63,207 nt of DNA, taken from the NCBI GenBank assembly GCA_902604065.1, contig CACKXF010000003.1:1-63207 (forward strand), read 5' to 3'. The notes below the pieces were generated by a model. The model was not told the origin of the DNA. It saw only the letters and a list, made by a program, of their open reading frames with translations, and ran no database searches. The translations under genes were made by a program, and so were the position numbers. Shown piece after piece: positions 53,930 to 62,217 of this stretch; the first letter of the stretch is position 1; each line of letters begins with the position of its first letter. The DNA comes from an uncultured Pelagibacteraceae bacterium (GTDB taxonomy: Bacteria > Pseudomonadota > Alphaproteobacteria > Pelagibacterales > Pelagibacteraceae).

Positions 53930-54970
53930 ATGGTTAAAGTTGGCGATCATATTACGATTGATTTTCTTGGTGTTAAAAAAGATTACACACCTGAATTTTA
54001 CGAAAAAATAATTTATACAATTGCAAAAGCTGCGAAAGTAGAGATTCTAAATGTTGCTTCTCACAGGTTTCAGCCTCAAGGCTTTACTTTAATTGCATTA
54101 CTTGCAGAAAGTCATTTCAGTTTTCATACTTTTCCAGAAAAAGGTGTAATAAGTTTTGATTTTTTTACTTGTGGAAAAGTTAATCCAAAAGTTGCCCTTA
54201 AAATTTTAAGAAAAGAAATTCAACATGAGAGAGTTGTAACGAATGCATTTGATAGAAGCAGCATAGGGCTTTATGATGATATTTATAGTACACCTGGCCA
54301 AAAAAAATATTATGTAGTCAAAAATGTTTTAGAGAAATTTACGTCTAAGGTTGGTCAATTTGTAGAGGTAATGGATTTAGAAGAGTTTGGTAACGCACTA
54401 TTTATTGATCATGAAATTCAAGTATCTGAAAAAGATGAAAAAATTTATAGCTCAAGTTTTTTTAAATCTAGTTATGACTTAAGTAAAAAAAATAACAATG
54501 TAGCTATTATTGGGGGAGGTGATGGAGGTGTTGCTAGAGCCTGTTTGGAAAATAATTCTAATTATATCGATTGGTTTGAACTTGATCCAGAAATAGTTGA
54601 TGCTTGTTTTAAACACCTTCCTAAAGTTTGCTCAAAAGTAAAAAAAAGTAATAAAATTAAAACTTTTTGGGGTGACGCATTTAAAAGCATTAAAGAAATT
54701 GAAAACTCAAAATATGATAAAATTTTTGTAGATTTAAATGATGATCAGTATTGTATTGATTTAGCCAAAAAAAATATGAAAAACTTAAAGAGAATTTTAA
54801 AAAAAGGTGGCGTGATCACTGCTCAAGTAGGCAGTCAAGATAAAAAGCCTAAACAAGTAGAAAATTGGTGTAATGTTTTAGAAAAAAATTTCGGAAATGT
54901 TAATCTTTCAGGAGTATACGTCCCAAGTTTTGACTGTAAATGGAATTTTGCATCATCCATTATGCGTTAA
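53930..54970 (+). CDS. speD-speE: Fused S-adenosylmethionine decarboxylase and spermidine synthase (SpeD-SpeE)
   Basis: Residues 1 to about 120 match prokaryotic class 1b AdoMet decarboxylase. The self-processing ES of AESHFSFHTFPE sets Ser61 as pyruvoyl precursor, with H66 and C81 at the same spacing as Ser, His and Cys in Thermotoga SpeD. Residues about 125-346 are an SpeE-like aminopropyltransferase, with IIGGGDGGVARACLE and FELDPEIVDACF. The usual DSSDP and YHE motifs of SpeE are altered to VDLNDDQY and YSSSF. The fused enzyme would make decarboxylated AdoMet and transfer its aminopropyl group, releasing methylthioadenosine for the genes upstream. Confidence 0.9.
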   Translation: MVKVGDHITIDFLGVKKDYTPEFYEKIIYTIAKAAKVEILNVASHRFQPQGFTLIALLAESHFSFHTFPEKGVISFDFFTCGKVNPKVALKILRKEIQHERVVTNAFDRSSIGLYDDIYSTPGQKKYYVVKNVLEKFTSKVGQFVEVMDLEEFGNALFIDHEIQVSEKDEKIYSSSFFKSSYDLSKKNNNVAIIGGGDGGVARACLENNSNYIDWFELDPEIVDACFKHLPKVCSKVKKSNKIKTFWGDAFKSIKEIENSKYDKIFVDLNDDQYCIDLAKKNMKNLKRILKKGGVITAQVGSQDKKPKQVENWCNVLEKNFGNVNLSGVYVPSFDCKWNFASSIMR

Positions 54971-54996
54971 ACCCTATTTTTCAGCAAATTAAATAC

Positions 54997-55005
54997 TGGT
55001 ATAAT
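54997..55005 (+). promoter_or_regulatory. Extended -10 promoter for the amino-acid ABC genes
   Basis: TGGTATAAT is a consensus extended -10 box 42 nt before the binding-protein ATG. No strong -35 box is seen (TTTTCA at 16 nt spacing). A Shine-Dalgarno AGGAG lies just before the ATG. Confidence 0.5.
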
Positions 55006-55046
55006 TCAATTTTTTTTCTTACAATATTTAAAACAATAGGAGATCT

Positions 55047-55874
55047 ATGAAACAACTAAAACAAACATTAATTACTCTTTTAACACTATTTTTCTTGTCA
55101 GCAAGCAACCTATATTCTGACAATGTGAAAATTGGTACAGAGGGTGCTTACCCTCCCTGGAACGCCAAAGATGCTTCAGGAAAATTAGTAGGATTTGAAG
55201 TCGATTTAGCAATGGAGCTTTGTAAAATCATGAAACATAATTGTACTCTTGTAGAACAGGATTGGGATGGAATGATTCCTGCATTACAATCAGGAAAATT
55301 TGATGCGATTATGGCTGGAATGTCTATTACAGACGAGAGAAAACAAAAAATTAATTTTTCTCAAGGATATGCAGATGAAGTCGCTTCATTTGCAGTTTTA
55401 AAAGGATCAAACATAAAACCTAAAACACCTAAATCAATAAGTTTAAGCGATATTGATTCTAATGATCAAAAAACATTAGCAGCTTTAAAAGATGCTTTTG
55501 AAGGAAAGATTGTCGGTGTTCAATCAGGTACAATTCACCAAAACTTTTTAAAATCAGGATTGATCGGAAAAGTTAATGTATGGACTTATAAAACTCAAGA
55601 CGAGGTAAATCTTGACTTAGCTTCCGGTAGAATCGACGCTGGACTTGCAGCCGCGGTAGCATTTGAAGATTATAATGCTAAAGCTGGTTCAAAACTAAAA
55701 TTAGTTGGACCTACTTTTTCTGGCGGTACATTTGGAAACGGTGTAGGAGTCGGAATTAGAAAAGCTGATAGCGGTTTATTAAGTGATTTTAATTCTGCAA
55801 TAGATACCGCTAGACAAAAAGGCATAATTAAAAAATTAGCAATAAAACATTTTGGCTTTGACGCCTCTATGTAA
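55047..55874 (+). CDS. Polar amino acid ABC transporter, binding protein
   Basis: This periplasmic protein (275 residues; signal peptide about 1-25) is of the SBP_bac_3 family, with IGTEGAYPPWNAKDASGKLVG, LAMELCKIM, IMAGMSITDERKQKINFS and SGTIHQNFL. It resembles lysine/arginine/ornithine or opine-binding proteins. A strong stem-loop follows its stop, before the permease genes. The ligand is likely a basic amino acid or an opine-like molecule, not provable here. Confidence 0.92.
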   Translation: MKQLKQTLITLLTLFFLSASNLYSDNVKIGTEGAYPPWNAKDASGKLVGFEVDLAMELCKIMKHNCTLVEQDWDGMIPALQSGKFDAIMAGMSITDERKQKINFSQGYADEVASFAVLKGSNIKPKTPKSISLSDIDSNDQKTLAALKDAFEGKIVGVQSGTIHQNFLKSGLIGKVNVWTYKTQDEVNLDLASGRIDAGLAAAVAFEDYNAKAGSKLKLVGPTFSGGTFGNGVGVGIRKADSGLLSDFNSAIDTARQKGIIKKLAIKHFGFDASM

Positions 55875-55884
55875 ACTATCTCTA

Positions 55885-55905
55885 GGCGGCAATTATTTTG
55901 CCGCC
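55885..55905 (+). terminator. Stem-loop between binding-protein and permease genes
   Basis: An 8-bp GC-rich stem (55885-55892 with 55898-55905) with a 5-nt loop lies in the 39-nt gap. It is not followed by a T-tract, so it probably protects the upstream message from 3' exonucleases rather than ending transcription. It parallels the stem-loops after dctP and tauA. Confidence 0.6.
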
Positions 55906-55913
55906 AAATCACT

Positions 55914-56606
55914 ATGGAACTATTATCATTTGGAGACACGGGCTGGGGTGATGAATTATTCAAAGCAACTTTTATGACCATATTAGTTGCATTAGTAGCT
56001 TTCTTTTTTGGTTTTTTAATTTCTATTTTTATCGTTCCGTTAAAACTATCAAATAAAAAATTACTGAATTATCTTGGTAATACTTATACGACAATTTTTA
56101 GAGGTGTACCTGAACTATTAGTAATTTATTTACTTTTTTTTGGGGGAAGCAGTGCAGTAATGTTTGTAGCAAAAATATTTGGTTATAAAGAGTTTATAGA
56201 AATCAATGCATTTCTTACAGGGTCCATTTCAATAGGTTTAATTTCTGGGGCTTATACTACTGAAGTATTAAGAGGAGCTATCGAGTCAATAAATAAAGGT
56301 CAATTTGAAGGTGCAAAATCACTTGGTTTAAAAAAAACTACTTATTACGTTTTTGTAATAGCTCCACAAGTTTTAAGACTATCTATACCGAACTTAAGTA
56401 ATGTTTGGCAATTAACACTTAAAGACACTGCTCTTATTTCAGTTACAGGCCTTGTAGAAATTATGAGACAATCATATATAGCTTCAGGAGTTACAAGAAA
56501 TCCTTTACTATTTTACTCTTTTGCTGCTTTCTTGTATTTAATTTTAACAACGATAAGCCTTAAATATTTTAATCAACTAGAAAAAAAATATAACCATCAA
56601 CCTTAA
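55914..56606 (+). CDS. Amino-acid ABC transporter permease (HisQ-like)
   Basis: A 230-residue permease with about five transmembrane helices and the EAA-type loop KGQFEGAKSLGLKKTTYYVFVIAPQ (residues about 135-160). TTIFRGVPELLVIYL is the polar-amino-acid permease signature. The short ORF length and pairing with the next permease are typical of the HisQM pair. It is joined to the next gene with no gap. Confidence 0.92.
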   Translation: MELLSFGDTGWGDELFKATFMTILVALVAFFFGFLISIFIVPLKLSNKKLLNYLGNTYTTIFRGVPELLVIYLLFFGGSSAVMFVAKIFGYKEFIEINAFLTGSISIGLISGAYTTEVLRGAIESINKGQFEGAKSLGLKKTTYYVFVIAPQVLRLSIPNLSNVWQLTLKDTALISVTGLVEIMRQSYIASGVTRNPLLFYSFAAFLYLILTTISLKYFNQLEKKYNHQP

Positions 56607-57275
56607 ATGAAACCATTAATTGATAATTTTCCTGATCTTTTAAAGTCTGCACTTTTAACTTTAGAACTAACAATTTTTTCAATATTAATTGGCTTATTAA
56701 TTGGATTGATTTTTTCTTTAATGAGAATTAGTAAAATCAAAATTCTATATTTCTTTTCTTATTATTATTCATTTGTGTTTAGAGGAACACCTCTTTTCGT
56801 ACAAATCTTCATAATATACTTTGGTCTAGCGCAATTAGAATTCATAAGAGATTCAATTTTATGGGCAGTTCTTAAAAAACCTTATTGGTGTGCGATAATT
56901 GCTTTTGCCTTAAATACTGGAGCATATACTTCTGAAATCTTTAGATCCGGTTTTGAAAAAATAGATAAAAATTTAGTAGAAGCTGCAAATTCACTAGGTT
57001 TAAGTAATTTAAAAACTTTTCTAACAATAACCTTGCCTATTGCCATCAAAAGATCATTACCTGCATATGGGAATGAGATGATATTAATGCTTAAAGGCAC
57101 TTCTTTAGCTAGCACTGTAACACTTCTAGATTTAACTGGAACTGCGAAATATATAATCTCAACACATTTTAATCCTGTTGAAGTATTTATTTTTGTTGGT
57201 TCTATTTACTTGTTTTTCACATTTTTAATACATACTTTTATAAAGTATTTAGAAAGGAAATTCAGGTATTACTAG
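56607..57275 (+). CDS. Amino-acid ABC transporter permease (HisM-like)
   Basis: A 222-residue partner permease, with FVFRGTPLFVQIFIIYFGL and NLVEAANSLGLSNLKTFLTITLPIAIKRSLPAYGNE carrying the EAA loop. It begins directly after its partner. Its TAG stop overlaps the GTG start of the carbon-nitrogen hydrolase. No ATP-binding subunit gene is in the window, so the ATPase must be encoded elsewhere. Confidence 0.92.
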   Translation: MKPLIDNFPDLLKSALLTLELTIFSILIGLLIGLIFSLMRISKIKILYFFSYYYSFVFRGTPLFVQIFIIYFGLAQLEFIRDSILWAVLKKPYWCAIIAFALNTGAYTSEIFRSGFEKIDKNLVEAANSLGLSNLKTFLTITLPIAIKRSLPAYGNEMILMLKGTSLASTVTLLDLTGTAKYIISTHFNPVEVFIFVGSIYLFFTFLIHTFIKYLERKFRYY

Positions 57276-58069
57276 TGTTTAAAGTTTCTTGTATTCAGCT
57301 ATGTTCAACAGATTGTGATAAGAACAATCTTAAAAGAACAACAGCACTTATAAAAAAAGCTATTAAACAAAAAACAGATTTTATAATTACCCCAGAAGTA
57401 TCATCAAAATTCTCATTAGATAAAAAAAAACTACTTTCAACTGCTACCTCTATGCATCAAGATCGTTATTTAAAAGGAATAAAGAATTTAGCAAAAAAAT
57501 ATAAGAAGTGGATTTTGATAGGATCGTTAATTATAAAAGATAAAAATAAACTTGTTAATAGATCCGTATTAATTAATTCAAATGGAAAAATTAAAAGTTA
57601 CTACGACAAAATCCATATGTATGATGCTAAGTTAAGCAAATCTGAGAAATATGCTGAGTCAAAAACTTTTAAGCCAGGAAATAAGATTAAAATTGTAAGT
57701 TTGCCCTGGGGTAAGTTAGGCTTATCTATTTGTTATGATTTAAGATTTCCAAATATGTATAGAAAAATGTCAAAAAAAGGTGCAATTTTTTTAAGCATTC
57801 CCTCAGCCTTTACAGATACCACAGGTAAAAGACATTGGCATACTTTATTAAAGGCAAGAGCAATAGAAAATTTTTCATATGTATTTGCACCAGGACAAGC
57901 TGGCAAACACTGTAACGGACGAAAAACTTATGGACACTCGATGATTGTTTCTCCTGATGGAAAAATTTTGAAAGAATTAGGAAAACGAGAGGGTGTAATT
58001 ACAACTACTGTTGATCCAAAAAAACCCATTGAATTAAGAAAAACTATCCCAAGTATTAATCTTGATTAA
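57275..58069 (+). CDS. Carbon-nitrogen hydrolase (nitrilase superfamily)
   Basis: The 264-residue enzyme starts with GTG and has the Glu-Lys-Cys triad of the nitrilase superfamily: E in ITPEVS, K in YYDKIHMYD and C in LGLSICYDLRFPNMYR. It is closest in look to the Nit1/NIT2 amidase branch, such as omega-amidase or deaminated-glutathione amidase. Cotranscription with the amino-acid importer (1-nt overlap) suggests hydrolysis of an imported amide, but a repair role is equally possible. The 3' end overlaps a convergent gene by 4 nt. Confidence 0.88.
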   Translation: MFKVSCIQLCSTDCDKNNLKRTTALIKKAIKQKTDFIITPEVSSKFSLDKKKLLSTATSMHQDRYLKGIKNLAKKYKKWILIGSLIIKDKNKLVNRSVLINSNGKIKSYYDKIHMYDAKLSKSEKYAESKTFKPGNKIKIVSLPWGKLGLSICYDLRFPNMYRKMSKKGAIFLSIPSAFTDTTGKRHWHTLLKARAIENFSYVFAPGQAGKHCNGRKTYGHSMIVSPDGKILKELGKREGVITTTVDPKKPIELRKTIPSINLD

Positions 58070-58461
58070 TAATGAGATTTTACTTCTTTAATATTAGATC
58101 CTAAAATTTCATTTATTTTTAATTTGATTTTAGCTCTTTCATCGTTGGTTTTATAAACTTCCCTAGAAAGTTTGATAAATTTTTCGTCAAATTTATTATT
58201 TTTTTCTGCAATTCTTTTATTCTCTTCGATATCCCATAGCTTTAAATTTATTTTTTTTAACTTTAAGATAAGCTCTTTAACATTTTCCTTATTTGGAATT
58301 TTTTCGTTTGATGTGATATTTAATGACATTAATTCCTTATTGATATCCTCTAATTTTTCTTTATTTTTAATTTTTTCTTTTTTAATCTCAAGAATAGTAA
58401 TTTTGTCTAGTAATTCACCTGCAGAAATTTCAGCTAATATTTTATCTATTTTTGTATTCAT
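58066..58461 (-). CDS. DUF6165-like coiled-coil protein
   Basis: The 131-residue protein begins with the pattern KILAEISAGELLDKITILEIKKEKI, as in DUF6165 proteins found next to sugar and glycosyltransferase genes. The rest is charged and helical, likely a coiled coil (residues about 30-115). It is divergent from the GT9 gene with a 50-nt gap. Its function is unknown; the association with glycan genes is the only clue. Confidence 0.75.
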   Translation of the reverse strand: MNTKIDKILAEISAGELLDKITILEIKKEKIKNKEKLEDINKELMSLNITSNEKIPNKENVKELILKLKKINLKLWDIEENKRIAEKNNKFDEKFIKLSREVYKTNDERAKIKLKINEILGSNIKEVKSHY

Positions 58462-58511
58462 AATTATAAATTTTGATTATACTTTATAATTCATTATAAT
58501 AAATTAAAATT

Positions 58512-59447
58512 ATGTCAAATATCTTAATAATCAAACATGGATCACTTGGAGACTTAATTCAAGCCAATGGAGCTATACAGGATATTAAAAATTCATTCAA
58601 ATCTTCAAAAGTTTTTCTTTTAACATCTAGACATTATTTAGAATTCATGTCTGGTTGTCCTTATTTAGACGGAGTTTTAATGGATAGAAGGTTACCTAGA
58701 TGGAACCTATTTTATTTGTTAAATTTAAAACAATTATTAATAAAATATGAATTCTCCCATGTTTTTGATTTACAAAACTCTAAAAGAACAAAGTTTTACA
58801 AAAAATTTTTATTAAAAAAACCAATTTGGTCTTCCTCAGAAACCGCTCTAGAGGATGGAGAAAAATTATCAGATTTTAATGAAAGTTCAGTTTTAAATAG
58901 AATGGAAAAACAATTAAAAAAAAGCAATATCTCTATAAAAAATATACATAACATTGATTTAACATGGTGTTTTAACAAAGACATATCTAGAAATTTAAAA
59001 CAGTATACTAATGGAGATTATATATTAATTTTTCCATTCTGTTCAAAAAAACATGTGAAAAAAAAATGGCCTTATTTTTCTGAGTTGATAGTTAAAATTA
59101 AGGAAATATATAAAAACAAATATCCAATTTTAGTTGCTCCAGGACCAGGCGAAATTTCTGAGGCAAAAAATTTTCAAGCAAAAATCGTACTAGAAAGAGA
59201 AAAACCTGTCGACCTTAGCTTCCTTATATCTTTAATAAAATCGGCAAAATACATAGTATCTAATGATACAGGTCCTGCACATATTTGTTCTCATTTAAAT
59301 AAAAAGGGTTTAGCTTTATTTGGAAGTCACACAACTGCGAAAAAGGTAAATATTGGAAATACAAATTTTAAAACTCTTACGGTTAAAAATCTTTCAGACC
59401 TGAAAGTAGAGGATGTAATTGAAAAAATAAAAATGGATTTAAACTAA
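58512..59447 (+). CDS. Family 9 glycosyltransferase (heptosyltransferase-like)
   Basis: This 311-residue enzyme begins ILIIKHGSLGDLIQANGAI, the GT9 phosphate or nucleotide-binding start, and has KYIVSNDTGPAHICSHLNKKGLALFG, the diagnostic C-terminal signature. It adds heptose or a related sugar to LPS core. The 3' end overlaps the convergent GT4 gene by 9 nt. Confidence 0.92.
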   Translation: MSNILIIKHGSLGDLIQANGAIQDIKNSFKSSKVFLLTSRHYLEFMSGCPYLDGVLMDRRLPRWNLFYLLNLKQLLIKYEFSHVFDLQNSKRTKFYKKFLLKKPIWSSSETALEDGEKLSDFNESSVLNRMEKQLKKSNISIKNIHNIDLTWCFNKDISRNLKQYTNGDYILIFPFCSKKHVKKKWPYFSELIVKIKEIYKNKYPILVAPGPGEISEAKNFQAKIVLEREKPVDLSFLISLIKSAKYIVSNDTGPAHICSHLNKKGLALFGSHTTAKKVNIGNTNFKTLTVKNLSDLKVEDVIEKIKMDLN

Positions 59448-60530
59448 TTTTAAATATTTTTTTATAATTTTTTCCCATTGAAAATTTTTAGAAAATTTAA
59501 TAGCATTATCACCTAAATTTTTAAAATTGTCGTTGTCATAAAACTTTACAATCGACTCATAAATATTGTTCAAATCTTCTCCATCACATAAGTATCCAGT
59601 TTCTCCCTCTTTTATAGCATCGGAAGCGCCTCCTGCTTTACCACCTATAGACCCTGTCCCATAAGAAGCAGCTTCTATAAATGATATTCCAAAACCTTCT
59701 ACAGATTTTTTATGAATTATAGACGGCATTAAAAATAGGTCAGATTGATCTAAAAGAGCAACTTTAAGTTGCTCCGTTGATTTTTCTAATAAGGTTACTT
59801 CATTACCAAGACCTAATTCATTTTTTAAATTTTTAAGATTTTCCATTTCTTCCCCGGTTCCTATCGAGACATATTTGATTTTTGGATATCTAGGTTTTAA
59901 ATTTTTTATAGTCATTAAAATATTTCGATGACTTTTTCTTTTGTCCAATCTAGCTACTGTTATAATCCTAGGAAAACAATTTCTGTACAATTCTTTCGCT
60001 AAATCCATATCTTTAATTCCAATTTTGATCGGATAATTGCATCCAGGATGAATGATTTTTATTTTACTGTTTTGCAAACCTTTACTAATTACAAGATTTT
60101 TAGTGAATTCTGAATTAGCAATTACAAAACTAGATTTATTAAGCGCATTCAACATTCTTTTATTGAGCAAAGTTCCTTTATCATGGTTTATCTCTTTAGA
60201 ATGTATTAAGCAAAAAGAAGGTATGTTTTTTAATACTTTGTAATCTATTTTCTCAATACTTTTCCAATGATCAAAGAATAAAGCTCTAACAGAGTTGTTG
60301 ACTGTAAATTCTTTAATTAGATTTGCTTTTCTGTATTTTCTAAAGAATTTAAAACCTGAAATTCTTGTTATGTCTAGATTAGATTTTCTATCATAATTTT
60401 CATCATTAGGATGTTTTTCAGCAAATATTTTAACAGGACCATGTTTTTTTAATGCTAGAGACAAACCTTCCATCAGGTTTTGTATGCCTCCTATATCTGG
60501 AGGAAAATTTCTTGTAGAGACAACAAACAT
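59439..60530 (-). CDS. Family 4 glycosyltransferase
   Basis: A 363-residue GT4 enzyme with FPPDIGGIQNLMEGLSLALKK at the N-terminus, IITVARLDKRKSHRNI and KKSVEGFGISFIEAASYGTGSIGG, where the EX7E glutamates lie. It likely acts on lipid- or LPS-linked sugars. It starts where the downstream thioredoxin-fold gene ends (1-nt overlap) and shares its transcript. Confidence 0.92.
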   Translation of the reverse strand: MFVVSTRNFPPDIGGIQNLMEGLSLALKKHGPVKIFAEKHPNDENYDRKSNLDITRISGFKFFRKYRKANLIKEFTVNNSVRALFFDHWKSIEKIDYKVLKNIPSFCLIHSKEINHDKGTLLNKRMLNALNKSSFVIANSEFTKNLVISKGLQNSKIKIIHPGCNYPIKIGIKDMDLAKELYRNCFPRIITVARLDKRKSHRNILMTIKNLKPRYPKIKYVSIGTGEEMENLKNLKNELGLGNEVTLLEKSTEQLKVALLDQSDLFLMPSIIHKKSVEGFGISFIEAASYGTGSIGGKAGGASDAIKEGETGYLCDGEDLNNIYESIVKFYDNDNFKNLGDNAIKFSKNFQWEKIIKKYLKLV

Positions 60531-61084
60531 TATTTAAACCATTTTATATTGCAGCCCATACTTGGTATTTGTTTTTTTGGACCATTTTGTGTTTTAGAAA
60601 TCATTTTCATAGCAATTTTTAATTCGCTGTCACCTTTTATAATAGGTTTTAAATCTTTCATCTCCATTAATCTCCCCCTGTATTGAAGCTCTGATTTTTT
60701 ATTAAATCCAAAAAAATCTGGCGTGCATACAGCTCCATATTTTTTTGCTACTTCTTGTGTTGCATCTATTAAATATGGAAATGTAAATTTATTTGTTTTT
60801 GAAAATTCTTTCATTTTGTCAAAAGAATCTTCTGGGTAATTTTTTGTATCATTTGACATAATCGCTACAGTTTTGATACCATCTTTTTTTAAGATATTAA
60901 CATCGTTTACTAAGTCTTTAATTATAGCTTTAACATATGGACAATGATTGCAAATAAACATTATTAATGTTCCATTTTCCCCTTGGCAATTTTTTAAATT
61001 ATAGAATTTATCATCTATGCCTTTTAAATAAAAATCATGAGTTTTTTCTCCAAAATTACAAATTGGGGTTTTTGTTAAGACCAT
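60530..61084 (-). CDS. Thioredoxin-fold protein, AhpC/TSA or redoxin-like
   Basis: This 184-residue cytoplasmic protein has the core ICNHCPYVKAIIKDLVNDV, a CxxC redox motif, and PYLIDATQEVAKKYGAVCTPDFFGF with the cis-proline region. It belongs to the thioredoxin-like group found in many bacteria whose partners are unknown. It is divergent from the gamma-carbonic anhydrase gene with a 20-nt gap. Confidence 0.9.
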   Translation of the reverse strand: MVLTKTPICNFGEKTHDFYLKGIDDKFYNLKNCQGENGTLIMFICNHCPYVKAIIKDLVNDVNILKKDGIKTVAIMSNDTKNYPEDSFDKMKEFSKTNKFTFPYLIDATQEVAKKYGAVCTPDFFGFNKKSELQYRGRLMEMKDLKPIIKGDSELKIAMKMISKTQNGPKKQIPSMGCNIKWFK

Positions 61085-61104
61085 AATATATTATAATTAT
61101 ATTA

Positions 61105-61617
61105 ATGATTTATAATTTCAACAATATTAGTCCGAAGATTGACAAAGATAGTTGGTTTGCACCAAACTCTGTTTTAATAGGAAATGTTAATTTAAAAAGG
61201 GACGCAAATGTTTGGTTCAATGTCACATTAAGAGGTGATGTAGAACCGATTATAATTGGAGAGGGTTCAAATATTCAAGATGGAAGTGTCATTCACACTG
61301 ATCCTGGTTGCCCAGCCACAATAGGAAAAAATGTTACTGTTGGACATTTGGTGATGTTACATGGATGTACAATTGAAGACGATTGTTTAATTGGGATTGG
61401 AAGTACAATTCTAAACAAAGCGAAAATAGGAAAAAATTCAATAATAGGGGCTAATGCTTTAATAACAGAAAACAAAGTTATTCCAGAAAGATCTTTAGTT
61501 ATAGGAAGTCCAGGTAAAGTAATTAGACAAGTTACAGATGAAGAAATTAGACATATTAAAGAGAATGCAGAGCATTACGTAAGTAATTACAAGAAATATA
61601 AAAACTTAGGGAACTAA
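61105..61617 (+). CDS. Gamma-carbonic anhydrase-like protein (YrdA/PaaY type)
   Basis: The 170-residue left-handed beta-helix protein shows hexapeptide repeats such as VTLRGDVEPIIIGEGSNIQD. The three zinc histidines appear in VIHTDPG, VTVGHLVMLHGC. YrdA-type proteins may be carbonic anhydrases, ferripyochelin-binding homologues or have other activities. The 3' end overlaps the convergent PNPOx-like gene by 12 nt. Confidence 0.92.
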   Translation: MIYNFNNISPKIDKDSWFAPNSVLIGNVNLKRDANVWFNVTLRGDVEPIIIGEGSNIQDGSVIHTDPGCPATIGKNVTVGHLVMLHGCTIEDDCLIGIGSTILNKAKIGKNSIIGANALITENKVIPERSLVIGSPGKVIRQVTDEEIRHIKENAEHYVSNYKKYKNLGN

Positions 61618-62217
61618 CCAAGTAAATTTTTTTGATTTTTTAAATTCAATTAAAGCTCTTCGATGCCCCTTTGCAGCAAGATATAACCATTCAATGCTTT
61701 TAATTTTACATTTAATAACACAAAAATTTTCGTAGCCTTTCTCGCTCTCTTCTTTAGAAAAATCGAAATTATCAAATTTACTTTCCAATCCTGATGTAGG
61801 TTTTTCTGACTCGGTTCCAGGAGCATTTGTAACCAAATAACATTTTCTACTAATATGCCCTGTTTTATCCCAAGACGTTTTAGTGACATCATCATTATAA
61901 TGTAGTTCACTTTTAACTTTTATTCTGAGTTGTATTTTTTCTTTTTTTCCATAAAACAAAAGAGAACAACTAGGATTTTTTTTTATAATATCTATTTTAG
62001 TCGATCTTAAATCACTATGAAATTGTATAAAATAATTTTTGTCATCTACTTTTCTTATCACAACAACTCTTCCATCTAAATTATCTTTATCTCCACAAAT
62101 GAATACTGGAGTTCTAAACTCTGAATTACGATCATTAACTGCTCTTATTAGCAAAGACCACAATTTTTTTTCAATTTCATTAAAGTCTTCGTAATAGCTG
62201 ACTTGTTCTTGTGACAC
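61606..62217 (-). CDS. Pyridoxamine 5'-phosphate oxidase-family FMN protein
   Basis: The 203-residue protein has a split-barrel FMN-binding region (RTPVFICGDKDNLDGRVVVIRKV, then FHSDLRSTKIDIIKKNPSC) and a C-terminal W-x-P ending where PNPOx ends RLAP. It is likely a PNPOx-like flavoprotein of the Alr4036 type and not necessarily a vitamin B6 oxidase. Its start overlaps the stop of the next gene by 1 nt. Confidence 0.85.
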   Translation of the reverse strand: MSQEQVSYYEDFNEIEKKLWSLLIRAVNDRNSEFRTPVFICGDKDNLDGRVVVIRKVDDKNYFIQFHSDLRSTKIDIIKKNPSCSLLFYGKKEKIQLRIKVKSELHYNDDVTKTSWDKTGHISRKCYLVTNAPGTESEKPTSGLESKFDNFDFSKEESEKGYENFCVIKCKIKSIEWLYLAAKGHRRALIEFKKSKKFTWLVP

